Source: Adiantum capillus-veneris (taxonomy: Eukaryota > Streptophyta > Polypodiopsida > Polypodiales > Pteridaceae). From it: a stretch of DNA of 64,000 bases. The notes beneath the pieces are model-generated. The model did not search any database, was not told the DNA's origin, and saw only the letters and a list, made by a program, of their open reading frames with translations. The stretch lies in assembly GCA_014529385.2 (NCBI GenBank), contig CM043962.1, positions 45,451,598 through 45,515,597 on the forward strand, given 5' to 3'. The translations under genes were made by a program, and so were the position numbers. How positions within the stretch are numbered: position 1 is the stretch's first letter; the number at the start of each line of letters is the position of its first letter. Positions 1 through 10,279 of the stretch are shown here, piece after piece.

Positions 1-88
1 AAGATTTAAAGACTCCACTTGTGCTACAAAATTCTTGGACAAAAACTCCTTAGGATTATGGTTAAATCATTCAAAAGCATAAAGAGAT

Positions 89-560
89 TTACAATGTCTC
101 TATGAACAAAGTGTCATAGAAAGTAGAGAAGGATGAGAATTTATACAAATTTGCAATCTTCTCTATGCTCTCTTTATTAAGACAAGCTCTGAATAGCTCC
201 CTATCTCCTTTGTTGAAAGCGAAAGGAAGACTATTAATAAGACGCAAATGAGGGAAAAATTCACCAAATGTGAGTCTATGAAGCATGAACTTTGGCCGCA
301 AGTTTCCTGAAGAGTCTTCCTCAATGGTGAAATGCACTCGCCAAACGCCAAATTTCACTCTATTTACCAATCTTAGGGCACACACTAGTTGGATGAATGC
401 GCGGTCTTCCTTAGTGCCCAACAACAAGAGGAAAATGGAATCCACGCGTAGGACCTTCCGTCTTAACTTCACCACCCTCTTGTTATGAGGGAGACGCCTT
501 ACTACTTGCTCCTGCAACTCAATTGGTAATAGAGCTAGATCTCTAAGGATTGAACTTTCA
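89..560 (-). CDS. Unrecognised coding exon (possible last exon)
   Basis: An open frame of about 157 codons ends at a stop at 89. The minus strand reads TGTGTGCAG just before 560, a good 3' splice site, so I start the exon there rather than at the upstream ATG at 643, which lies in T- and A-rich sequence. The protein is basic with hydrophobic patches. It has an LPIELQEQVVRRLP stretch that superficially resembles an F-box start, then GVWRVHFTIEEDSSGNLRP and LTFGEFFPHLRL. I do not recognise the family. Two shorter related ORFs lie upstream on the same strand (670-888 and 910-1122) and could be earlier exons of the same gene. It could also be a decayed gene. No transposon protein motif is visible. 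Confidence 0.35.
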
Positions 561-669
561 CTGCACACACATTCCCAGTTAGAATAAATGATCGTTTTTT
601 TGTTTCTTGTAACAACTTGGACAAAGAAAAAACAAACATACACACTACTTTGCCGGGCTGCACTTCATT

Positions 670-888
670 TTAAAATAAAATGAACACATGTACATCAAAA
701 GAAGTGTGGTAGTTGATGAGAGGTAGAATGACAGGGTTTGGTGATGCAAGAATTTCTCCTGCTCTTTGGGCACCAAACATGAACACCATTCGTTGTTGAA
801 AATGGATCTTTCTACTAATTGCAACGTTTATTCTAATGTGTGGAGTAAAATGAAAGGGAAAAAACTCTATTCCTGGGCCATTATCCAT
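670..888 (-). CDS. Unrecognised small ORF, tandem relative of 910-1122
   Basis: A 72-residue frame ends in ILPLINYHTSFDVHVFILF. It aligns along most of its length with the ORF at 910-1122, which ends in ILPLIRYDLSLDVYIFVLF. Shared positions include the FxP start, an IxVxxKxxFQ segment and a conserved ASxNPxILPLI block. The two units are about 235 bp apart and clearly diverged at DNA level, yet both stay open, so they look like duplicated exons. A GT directly after the SFD codon block could be a splice donor. Function unknown. Confidence 0.3.
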   Translation of the reverse strand: MDNGPGIEFFPFHFTPHIRINVAISRKIHFQQRMVFMFGAQRAGEILASPNPVILPLINYHTSFDVHVFILF

Positions 889-909
889 GGCCTATGCATG
901 TCCTAATGC

Positions 910-1122
910 TTAAAACAAAACAAAAATATAGACGTCCAAACTAAGGTCGTACCTAATGAGAGGCAAAATAAAAGGATTTACTGAAGCGTTTATCTCGGCC
1001 AACCTAAGAGGACCTAAAATTCTACGAATGACACGTTGAAATTGCAACTTAGTACTAACAATTATGTGTACCTTTTGCCTTGCAATGGGAATGAAGGGAT
1101 CATACAAAGCTTCGTGATTCAT
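910..1122 (-). CDS. Unrecognised small ORF, tandem relative of 670-888
   Basis: A 70-residue frame reads FIPIARQKVHIIVSTKLQFQ, then a GPLRLAEINASVNPFILPLI block, and is homologous to the neighbouring ORF at 670-888. The last shared residues before a possible GT donor are SLD. Together with the exon at 89-560 these may form one minus-strand gene. No known domain was recognised, and neither transcript nor start can be decided from the sequence. Confidence 0.3.
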   Translation of the reverse strand: MNHEALYDPFIPIARQKVHIIVSTKLQFQRVIRRILGPLRLAEINASVNPFILPLIRYDLSLDVYIFVLF

Positions 1123-1455
1123 GCAAACTACTTGACTATGCTAAAGGTTGATTCTACACAAAAATACACAAGCCGTCCTCCGTGGGGGCACCAATTTGAG
1201 GCGGTCCGGGGCGGGCAACAAGAAGAGTGGCCTCTAGACACCCTTCAAGGCTCCCGTGCTGCTCAATGGGGCTGGGGCACAACACAACACAAACCAAAAC
1301 AACAAACCCACCGCCAAATCCCAACTACACAAGGGGCACCACCTAGTTTAAGAGCGAACTAGGACGCAAAAGAGGAGAATCGTTAGAGCAACCCACAAAC
1401 AAGCAAGGAATTTACACTAACCCTAACACCAATGGAGTACTCTCACACACTAAAA

Positions 1456-1458
<3 letters not shown>

Positions 1459-1504
<46 letters not shown>
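1459..1504. repeat. (GA)n microsatellite
   Basis: An uninterrupted GA dinucleotide run of about 23 units. Similar runs recur across the window and produce spurious Arg-Glu open frames. Confidence 0.95.
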
Positions 1505-1507
<3 letters not shown>

Positions 1508-2779
1508 TGCTCGGGCTGCTTTGAAACGTATCGGCAATGATCAAGCAAACACAACTATATATTTAAGAAAGAGAGAGAAAGGGGGAGGGGGTGCTTGTTG
1601 CATTAATACCTTCTTACAAATCTGTCATGACAAATCAAAGTGAGATTAGTACTTGTTCAACATAGCTTGCGTAAATTTCACCACAACACATCACAAGAAA
1701 AGCCACCCCAATCACTGTCTTAAGGCTAGGGGAGTCCTCTCCACCCTGTCGCCCTCTTACAATATGTGGGATTTATGTCTAGATTGATGACAACACCAGA
1801 GACAAGCTATCAAGAACTTAACAAAAGAAAAAAACACCAAGACACTTACACATCATTGTTGTCCATTACTTCACGTTGGAAGGGAGACAAAGTATCCAAG
1901 CTTAGTCCAAATCCACCCTCCTTGATTCAGCGAATGTTGGGCTTACACTAGTAGGAGAAATGATAGATTTCCTACTCTCAATTGAATGATCACTCTCTCT
2001 CTTACAATGGCATAGATTTCCCTTGCTAATCCCCTATTACAACACATGCACATGCATAAGACAATGAGCTTCCACTCAAGAGCTCCTTCTAGAGAGGTTG
2101 AGCTTGGCTTCTCAAGCTATAGCATAGTGCTCTTGCTTATGGCTCCCCCCTTGAATTATTTTGGGTGAAAGAGGAAAATGTATGCAAGTAAATAATATAA
2201 TAAAAGTAACCAATGAGTAGAAATCAATTTTTTGTTTTCACGAGGGTGAGGGTGAAAATGTGGGAGTGATTTGTATAAAGGGAAAATATGAGGTTAGAGT
2301 ATGTACATATTGGCAAAAATAAAAAATAAAAAATTATGGTGTAAGAGGATGAAAGAAGGTGTACATAGGTTTAATAAAACACACACCTAAGTAGAAATAT
2401 TTAAATAAAATACCAAAATAATTATAAAAAATCCCTATATTTAGGCCATATATACAATGAAATATTTACACACAAAGAGGCCATAATATACTTTTATTTT
2501 TTTATTTTTTTTATTTTTTTTATTTTTTTTATTTTTGGCTCACCTAGCCCAAGCTAGCTGAGTGTTTTTAAGAAGATATGGGAAAAGTCCCATGACTCAC
2601 GCACGCCTATGTACAGTGAAATGGTAGGGATAGCCACAGTGTTTGGGTGATTTTGGTAGGGTGAGGTAACTCACTGTGGCAATTACAAAGAGCCGAAAAA
2701 ATGGCTATCACTAGAAATCCATTGTCTTTATCCAATCAATCAATGCTCCTGACACACAACTAAACACCTCCATTGCATA
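1505..2779. other. AT-rich stretch without a recognisable gene
   Basis: I see no coding pattern here. It is AT-rich, with a T-rich low-complexity tract near 2490-2536 (runs of T separated by single A). Short open frames show no conserved motif. It may hold a decayed LTR or intergenic DNA. Confidence 0.5.
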
Positions 2780-3720
2780 CTCACACCTAAAAAAAATTGG
2801 CCTCATGGCCCTCCAATAACATGCTTGAGTCATCAGCAAGCTCAACATCCAAGAGCTCCTCTCCCCGAATGGGTAACTGTAGGCCATACTAACAAACCTC
2901 CTGTGAAGTCAACAATCTACTCATCACCTCTACATAGAAAAGAAACAAGAAGGGGGCAAGAGGGCAGCCCTACCATAGTGAGTGTGTAAGCATGAAGCGT
3001 TCCCCATGACCCCCTACAAACAACACCTGACTGTGAGCACATTTGTAAAGAGCACTCCTCTAATCCATGCATCTGAAAAACTCATCCTGTGCGTAGTGCC
3101 CTCAAGGAAGCCCCAATCAACTTTGTTATATGCCCTCTCCAAATTGAGAAGGAGAAGCACAAGATCCTCTTTTCTAGGGAGTCCCCCCCTTCTTGGGGAT
3201 GAGGTAAATAAGACCCCCACTCATGATATCAAGAATCTCCCTATTGAGCAAAATGTATTGGTATGCACTACAGAGGTCTTGTCTAAGAACATCCAATACT
3301 CCAAGAAGAAGATGGGAGTCAAACCATCCATTTCTAACAATTACCATAAGAGGGTGCCGTGAGAGCCTTCTGAGGCTCCTCTGGTAGGAGAGGGCTCTCT
3401 AGTCTCCATCGCATCTCCTCAGTGACTAGGCAAGGCACTTGCCCACACCTACTCTCTACATGCATCCATGCGCTCTTAATTGAGAGTAGCTCACAATAAA
3501 AGTCAATAGGTATTGCAAGCATGTCCTCAGACTCTATGAACATACCCATCACCTCTCCTCAACTAGCAAACATCGATATGTGCATATCGAGGTCCCACCA
3601 TCTCCAAAACCTCACTAGTAACTTTGTCACCCATGTGGATCCACTGAGATGCCTGACGATGTTAGAAAAAGTCATGGGACTACTCAATGGTGATTAGCTC
3701 TTGTCGAGCTTGCTGCTTCT
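2780..3720 (-). pseudogene. LINE ORF2 fragment: pre-RT and reverse transcriptase
   Basis: Read on the minus strand, this is a frame-broken LINE ORF2 piece. In order it has QWIHMGDKVTSE then an EMVGPRYAHI segment, a DFYCELLS block (about 3490), LLLLNLERAYNKVDWGFLEG (about 3130-3190, the RT finger/palm motif), MSFSDAWIRGV, and a diverged ADDS catalytic motif (about 2820-2840, reading LADDS). The same order occurs in the plus-strand LINE at 38.1 and 51.2-52.1 kb, so both belong to one family. The 5' half of this copy lies at 7567-9900, separated by the copia insertion at 3721-7566. Several stops and frameshifts make it inactive. Confidence 0.8.
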
Positions 3721-3895
3721 TGACGAGTACGCAGAGTGTGCGGATGCGTGCGTGCGTGCGCAGTGCGGTGCAGTGCGCACGGGGAAGGGGGAAATGCACA
3801 AGCCAGTGTGCATGGAACAACCTCACAAGACTAAAGATGAGGAGATCCTTATTCTCATATGTAATGAATAATAAGGGTATGTACACACATGGTCA
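3721..3895 (-). repeat. 3' LTR of copia copy A
   Basis: Starts TGACGAGTAC and ends GGTCA. It shares the block around GGGGAAATGCACAAG, CCTCACAAGACTAAAGAT and ATTCTCATATGTAATGAA with the right-hand LTR at 7387-7565. On the element's strand a polypurine-like tract precedes it. Confidence 0.7.
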
Positions 3896-4039
3896 ATAAT
3901 CTTCCATTTAAAGGCGATGCGCCAATAACTGAGGCCTACTAGCTAAACTACTAGCATGTACAAGAAAGTAGGTGAGAGACTCTCTCAACCTACACCCATT
4001 GGCTCACTCTGTCGATCTACACGCAGTCGTATCCGCTCT

Positions 4040-4509
4040 AATGGTAGGTGAGTGTACGTACCCACATTAGAGCCTGCATGTAAATCTCATAGACAACTTT
4101 GTATGGTCTGCAAAGCTCCACGAAGCGCCATCCTAGTGTGAGCCACCATATGGCTAACAATCCTTGCTACAAATGCTCCCACTGTAGCTGCTAGGTTGGG
4201 CCTCGACATTAACAAGTCGAACATGAGACACTCGAACACTAATGAAATCTACACAAGACTGGCTGTACTCGCCTTTCCTGCACTATCTGCAATCACTGCT
4301 TCCTCAGAACTACCCATCACGTATGGATGTGTCAACACTGACACTGGGGAAGCTATGTCCCTTTCACCCATAGGCAAAACTGTGCATCCTGGCACCAACT
4401 CATCAGCCTCTAATATGAGCATGTCAAAAAAATCCATATCTGTCAGCTTTGTCCATGTCTCTAAGGAGTAGACCTGCTCTACCTCTGCCTGCACAGAGTC
4501 TGACAACAC
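4040..4509 (-). pseudogene. Copia spacer plus RT-end/RNase H remnant (copy A)
   Basis: The frame at 4249-4509 contains TDMDFFDMLILEADEL and MGERDIASPVSVLTHPY. After a stop it continues into a degraded stretch matching the copia segment that follows the RT (pattern xLMFxLLxSRPNLxAxVGA). The same order is much better preserved in copy B at 26075-26560. The protein before the RT end is not a known copia domain and appears specific to this derivative. Confidence 0.55.
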
Positions 4510-4829
4510 CTATTGTGTCTCACTAGAGCACTACCGCTCTATCTCTGTCTTACAGAGTCTACTAGCACATCCTACACAGCTAAATGTTCTGTCTCCTGAG
4601 CATGATGGAGATGACTGGCGAAAAAGACACGTCTTGTCTCTCGCCCAAATCATGGTAGCAACAAAATCAAGACTACGCCGTCTCGAACCTCAGATACATG
4701 CATAGGATATACCATGCCATTGCAAGCTCGTCTGGAAATCACTAGTGAACCGCAATGTATCTGGAAAGACTGCTCTCTAAGCAGTACCTGACAACCAAAA
4801 GCTGCCAACTGTCTCACTGAAATCAAGCT

Positions 4830-5144
4830 CTATCTCAACCGAGGAACATAGCACACATGTCGTAGCGTGTATGACACACCACTGGGCAAAGACAAACAAA
4901 CATCTCGTGCACCCTCTATGTCAAACGCCAAACCATCAGCCAAGTGCAGACAACCAAGTCTCCCACTATAAAATGTGCTAAACCACTCATGACATGGTGT
5001 GACATGGAAAACTGCATCGCTATCTAGTAACCACTGTGGAGAAAGTGCGCTAATCATAAAGAAAATCTGCAAGAGGTACAATGGAGGCAAGCGTGACATC
5101 ACTATCACTGGCATAGATTGCCATTGGAATTGCCTCTCTAACAT
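4830..5144 (-). pseudogene. Copia aspartic protease region (copy A)
   Basis: The frame includes QWLLDSDAVFHVTPCHEWF, equivalent to WILDSGASFHVTPHRDWF of the intact copia at 44.2 kb, followed by the LADG, FDIEGA and LRHVCYVPRL blocks typical of the copia protease. The catalytic DSGA is changed to DSDA, so activity is unlikely. Just upstream on the element strand (about 5200-5240) lies CWHCGQTGHIRRRLF, a zinc knuckle that has lost its last cysteine. Confidence 0.7.
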
Positions 5145-5299
5145 GTGTCAAAGCCATATCTGCATCTCACATACATCTCCGCTGTTGCCTCACACGTCTG
5201 AACAAACGGCGTCTAATGTGCCCTGTTTGACCGCAATGCCAACAACACAAGTATCGGCAAGTACGAGACCGCCGTCTCTCAATGTCACACATGTCTGCT

Positions 5300-7372
5300 G
5301 CCATAAGTGAGCGTCAAAATGGCAACAAAGTGGGAGATCGCTCGACCACTACGTTGATCAAGCATAAACCAACCAATAGCTCAATACGGAAAACCTGTAC
5401 CCTGCATGCTATAGTCTTACGCTCAAAATATGCGTCGATGTGAAAACATGAAGCAAAATCAAAGGAAACCTGTAACCACTATGAGCATACCATAAATGTA
5501 TGGCTAAGAACCAAAGTATGGCGAGAAATCTGGGAAAAATTTGACAGAATCTCCCCTGTAAACTTACCAAAACCAAGTACAATCTGAACCATAAACCATG
5601 CCAAACTGCCAACAAAGTGGGAGGTAACTCAAGCACTACACAATGCTCAAAAGCATGATCAATCACATCAGAATATCGATGCTTACATATGCATAAAGCC
5701 AACTCCACAATCTACAAACTCTGCAAGCATAAACCGGGACGAATTGCTCAATTGAGTGTAAAGTGCATAACCATATACGCAAGTAGAGAGTAAGCTAGCT
5801 CAAAACACATCCCACGAGAGAAACTGTCTGCAAAATATCTGCAAAATCTGTGAAACTTGTGACTCCCTGACTGTAGCCACACAAGCATACGTCAATCCTC
5901 ACTCCTGCGAGAGTGGATACAAGAACACCAACGTGTGTCCAAGCTGACAAAAGCTGTCAAAGTGAGAGTAAGCACTCGATTACTTTCAAAGTGGGAATAT
6001 ATCGACCACTATGAAGATGGAATAACACTGCAAACTTCTATGGCAAGAAGACGGGGAAAAACGAACAAAGTTTCCTTTACAAAATGAGTCAAAACTCAAC
6101 GCAAATCGGAAGCCAAAAAACTGCAGATAACTGCCAGAGTTGGGAGTCAACTCGACCACTAAACCATCAGAGAGAAAACTGTGAATACGTGCAAACCATG
6201 GTGAGAATCTGCAAAAAATCCGTCAGAGTTTCCCCTAGAAACTGAGTAAAAACTCAAAAAATCTCACCAAATCGCATGAAGACTTACACATCCTCACTAA
6301 GTGGCTCTATGGACGTGTACCTATCCAAAAACACATGTAAACCTGTAAATCTGCTAACTCTGAGCTATACCTAGCTCAAGTTGTATCCACATAAGCATAC
6401 ATAGCATGAAACTGCACCAAATTGTGCAAAAAACTACTCTCAAGTGCTCTACACAAGCTGCTCGCAACCTGTCAGTAAAACTGTTGAAGAACTCGCAACT
6501 ACTACCTCATCGATCGGTAAACACGTCCATTGGAAAAACTTGTCAAGAGTTGTGTGCGCTCAACAGAGAAATCCACTCTGAAATGGTCCGTTGGAGCCGT
6601 ATCCGTCAGTATGTACAGTCGAAGCCGAAACTAGAGATGATTGTCGAAGTTGTAAAGGCGGGGATGGCCGTCAGAGCCGTCTTCTGCAGCCAGGCGAAAG
6701 TGCCAATGCTATGGCTGCCTGTGCTCAAAGTCGAGAAAATGCTCGATGTCGGCTTCCCCTGCCGGGCGAAAGCGCGCTAGTCGAATAGCCGCAAATTGGT
6801 GTCAAAACCGATGTGCCAAGCCGAGCCGTCAATGCTCAAGGCCGTAGATAATGCTATAAGACCGGAACTCGGGCCGATGCCGGATAATGTCGGGCTTCCT
6901 CGCCCGCACATAGCCAATGTGTTCTCACACAATTCGCTTTCTCTCAATCTCCTTTCACTCTCCAAGCAGTTGTACACCAAACTATCTTGAAAAACACAGT
7001 CAATGTGTTTTGGATTTTTGACCCACCTGTACTCCGAATCAGAAAAGGATTTCTTCTACAAAGTTATAGATCTTGAAGAGATCTACATTTTTATAAAAAA
7101 AGTTTTGAAATCGAAGCTTCCTAGCTCAAGTTAGAGCCAAAATACTGAACATTTGTCAAGCTGTCAAACCTGGGCGACCTGCTTCTCAGTGTCCCTAGCT
7201 CATAGAAAACTTGATCTCTCTCTCCCCTTTTGCTTGGTGGAGTGTAAGCTCCTGTTACCTTGATCTCTGAGATCTACTTTATGAATCCGTGTCGAACCAC
7301 CACCTCCGATCCGACGCCACCAAGCACCAAACTCTATCGCTACCGAGAGATCGCCGCCACCGCCTAGCAGTA
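5300..7372 (-). other. Repeat-bearing leader of copia copy A
   Basis: Between the zinc knuckle and the PBS no gag frame can be followed. Instead a motif close to AAAGTGGGAGTNACTCGACC recurs near 5325, 5610, 5985 and 6140, spaced about 150-370 bp, with related flanks. The same motif recurs in copy B (27430-28180). Nearer the PBS (6590-6780) the sequence is GC-richer with several short open frames, none recognised. Confidence 0.55.
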
Positions 7373-7384
7373 GCTCTGATACCA
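7373..7384 (-). promoter_or_regulatory. Primer-binding site, copia copy A
   Basis: On the minus strand it reads TGGTATCAGAGC, complementary to the 3' end of initiator Met-tRNA. It lies 2 bp inside the right-hand (5') LTR, which fixes the element's orientation and LTR boundary. Confidence 0.85.
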
Positions 7385-7386
7385 AT

Positions 7387-7565
7387 TGATGAGTACACGT
7401 GTGCACGGATGCATGTGTGCATGTGCGGTGCGGTGCGGTGCGGTGCATGCAGGGAAGGGGGAAATGCACAAGCTGGTGTGTGTGGAGCAGCCTCACAAGA
7501 CTAAAGATCAGGAGCTCCTTATTCTCATATGTAATGAAGAATAAGGGTATGTACACACGTGGTCG
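7387..7565 (-). repeat. 5' LTR of copia copy A
   Basis: Starts TGATGAGTACACGTGTGCAC and ends near GTGGTCG. It is homologous to 3721-3895 but clearly diverged, implying an old insertion. It contains a run of GTGCG repeats. Confidence 0.7.
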
Positions 7566-7566
7566 A

Positions 7567-8100
7567 ACGGTCAGACACTGGACGTCCGGGCAGGCAAAAG
7601 ATGGAGCAAATTTACCAAAATTCATCTAATCCTCCATCCAAGGACAACCTAGGGTGATGCTCCTCCATCTGCTGAAGGGAAACAATGCCCTAATGGAGCC
7701 GTTGTTCCTTCTCGCCGGTTGCAGCCAATTCAATTGTTGACTCTTGAAGAAAGAAACAAGTAAGCTCCCCACGGCCTTTGGCGTGTACCCACAATGACCT
7801 GCTTCCATGAGTTTTCAATAGTCATTCATACACCTTCGTGAATGCCTTTAGGCCCAAAAGGAGCTGACCAAAATGTCTCATAGCGATCATGCAAAATTTG
7901 TTCACATCCCCTAATACGACTCTCACACAGATGATGCTCCTAGAGCATAAGCATATATATTGCTCCACCCACAAGGCATCTTTGAAGCTTCTATCTAAGT
8001 CAACCCCTCTATCGATGTAGAAATTGGGGTCAACCTAGCCCCTACACATTCCATGAGACAATCATCATAGGGTTAGTGATAGAAAACCGATGTTTCCGCA
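7567..8100 (-). pseudogene. LINE ORF2 endonuclease domain fragment
   Basis: On the minus strand the start MMIVSWNV is followed by a stop and GLG, matching the SWNVRGLG opening of APE-type LINE endonucleases. Then comes an EHHLCESRIRGCEQILHDRY segment and FWSAPFGPKGIHEGV, matching the LQExx and GVAI blocks. This is the 5' part of the same LINE whose RT lies at 2780-3720, and the copia insertion falls near the expected GGDFN motif. Frame breaks show it is dead. Confidence 0.75.
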
Positions 8101-8640
8101 ATAGCCAATCTCACAATTTTCAAAGCAAGCTTGGATGGGAAGTAATCCACATTTGAGCAACCTTGAGATAGCCATGTCTGAAGTCTCTGTCTGACCCATG
8201 CCCAAGCGGAGCGTGTAGTCCGTAGAGCTACATCCTCTATTCAGGAGTCCTCATGCACATATACACTCTAAATGTTTGCAAAAATGTAAAGCACAATGTG
8301 TCTACATCATGCTGCATCAGGTGGTCTCACAAAGAACTTGCCAATAGCCACAGAGTCTATATTAAGTCTATCATTCCTAAATCTCTTGTGTGGTGAGAGA
8401 ACTTGAGGGCTTGGACATGGAGCAAGCCCATCATTGTGTGCATAGTACACTCTGTTTGTTGATCCCTACCACACAATGGCAAATAACATCCAGCCGTTGT
8501 GTTTAAGGCCTCTACACCTCTCATTGTTGGAAATAGAATATATACTCTGAAACAAGCCGCCTTTAGGTCAAGAGATGAATCATTGATAAAATGTGTAAAG
8601 CCATAGTCTAAGAAGTCCCAGCGATGACAAATGTTGACTA
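8101..8640. other. LINE interior without a clear frame
   Basis: Lies between the LINE ORF1 remnant and the ORF2 endonuclease start. A piece on the minus strand (about 8150-8230) reads WAWVRQRLQTWL, compatible with degraded LINE protein, but no motif is certain. Confidence 0.4.
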
Positions 8641-8854
8641 GTCAGCCCACGAGGGAGTGCCACAAAGGGAAAAGCCTGCACCAAGAGGAGCATCCGTATG
8701 TAGGGAAACTCCTCCTACGCCAAGCGGTTCATGGCAAAGGTACTACCAAGAGACCTTTGAGCTACTGAGGAGTGGAATGTCCCATGGGCCGGCAACGGGG
8801 CATGATAAGGACCAAGAGATGGGGTGAGGAGGTTAGTGGGGGAGATAGGCGGGT

Positions 8855-8889
<35 letters not shown>

Positions 8890-9900
8890 AGTGGGAATGG
8901 TAGGAGGGAGTGGTGATGGCAAAGCTTAGGTAGAGGGAGCATCCACCAGTTCCTCCTATTGCAAAGGGTCATAAACGTTCCGTGTGGGAACCAACTATTG
9001 TTGGCCTGGTGTAGGCTATCCACCAGGACGCCACAGTGGTGCCCCTATCCATGACCACCACGACCAGGAACCTGCTGCCAGCCCTCATATACCTGCGCAC
9101 CTATCCCAGAAGAGTTACCCACTTGTGCACTCTCTGTCTCTGCTTGTTAAGCCTGGCTAGACTTGGTAGGTTGAGTCTGTGTCGAGGGCTAGGTCCTCCT
9201 ATGTAGATAGGCCTTTGCAAGATGATCCATATGTCTACAAATGAAGCATTGACTCAGGAGTCTCAAATACTTTACGCTTTGGTGGACCCATCCACCACTC
9301 ACCCAAGGTAGTAGGACTACCTTCAAAAGAGTGTGTGTCTCGAACCAAAACACATGTCGTAGGTATGCTTGCTGCTCTAGTAGCAACTAAAGCTACCATG
9401 CACAGTGTCTCCCCAACGATCCCAATCTCAAAACCTATCATGGAAAGTAGTGGGAGTTAGTGTCTCCTCAGGCCAAGGAAACAAGTTTAAATGGGTAGAT
9501 GTGCTTCCTTGACAAGAACATTAGTAGTCGTGTTGAAACAATGACACCACTATCAATAGTGAGTCCATGGCTATGGGCTCATCGAAATAATCTTTGACAA
9601 ACTTGATATGGTAGTACTCACGCTCGAGGAACTGAACATCGATGATCTTCCCCACCTTCCCGAGAGAAGGCGGTCCTAGAGGAGGTTGCGCACTTTGCCT
9701 CTACTAGGTCGGGTGCCGATAATCTTGCAGATAAAAGAGGTGTCTTGGAGGCACTCCACCTTTACTTTTAAGCTCGCTTGCTCTATTGGTGAGAGAGTAA
9801 GTCAAATGGTAGATTTTGCAGTGTCGGGGGAGGGGCTTCCTATGAAACAAAGCATAATCCTCTACATGTGTTTGCTACTAAAATGGAAAGAGGGTGAGGT
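8640..9900 (-). pseudogene. LINE ORF1 remnant (RNA-binding/zinc-knuckle protein)
   Basis: Minus-strand frames read KVECLQDTSFICKIIGTRPS (about 9710-9770), KVGKIIDVQFLE, LPWVSGGWVHQSVKY and LSQCFICRHMDHLAKAYL (about 9200-9250). The last is a CCHC knuckle whose final Cys is now Tyr. The identical order is present in the plus-strand LINE ORF1 at 63.2-64.0 kb. In LINEs ORF1 binds the element RNA. Stops and frameshifts are frequent. Confidence 0.75.
8855..8888. repeat. Poly(G) tract, 34 bp
   Basis: An uninterrupted run of 34 G on the plus strand, inside the LINE ORF1 remnant. On the minus strand it is read as a polyproline run. Confidence 0.9.
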
Positions 9901-10279
9901 GTCAGGTATGTAGTGGCGCATGGGCGGGCATGGGGGCAACGCGAGATGGTAGGTAGTGAGAGTTGCACATGGGTAGGTAAAGGAGGCAGACAGTGAACAA
10001 AATAAATTTTTTTGATATCCTTAGATGAAAGGACCCTTTATCAATATCTCATATCATGGGATGAAACTCTTATATATTGTGTATCATTTGTTGTCTAAAA
10101 GCCTTTGTCAAGCATGCCAAAAAATGAATGCACCTTTGGAATTTTGGAAAATAGCATTTAAAAGGCTAGGATCTCTCTCTATTCATTCACAAGACTTTTA
10201 AGCCCCATAGGGCAAGCAAATTCGAACCACCTTGGCCCCTTGAGTACTAAGGCCTTTAGAGGCCAAAAACCTTAATTTA

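Larger units (their letters stand above)
3721..7566 (-). mobile_element. Short-LTR non-autonomous copia derivative, copy A
   Basis: A 3.85-kb element in minus orientation, bounded by similar short LTRs (3721-3895 and 7387-7565). A PBS lies next to the right LTR (7373-7384) and a PPT-like AAATGGAAGAT next to the left LTR. The sense order is PBS, a 2-kb leader with recurring short repeats, a degenerate zinc knuckle (about 5200-5240), an aspartic-protease region (4830-5144) and then directly an RT-end/RNase H remnant (about 4040-4510). Integrase and the RT core are missing. It sits inside a LINE. I could not find a convincing target-site duplication. A second copy with the same order lies at 25781-29211. 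Confidence 0.75.

Noticed and set aside
89-560. F-box protein call for the first ORF (LPIELQEQVVRRLP)
   Set aside because: Only one short stretch resembles an F-box and the rest of the domain pattern is missing.
3680-3886. Minus-strand ORF MYIPLLFITYENKDLLIFSL, similar to one at 7200-7625
   Set aside because: The similarity is DNA-level identity between the two LTRs of copia copy A, not a gene family.
3716-7571. Target-site duplication for copia copy A
   Set aside because: The bases beside the two LTR edges (CTTCT and ACGGT) do not match, and the edges cannot be moved to make them match.
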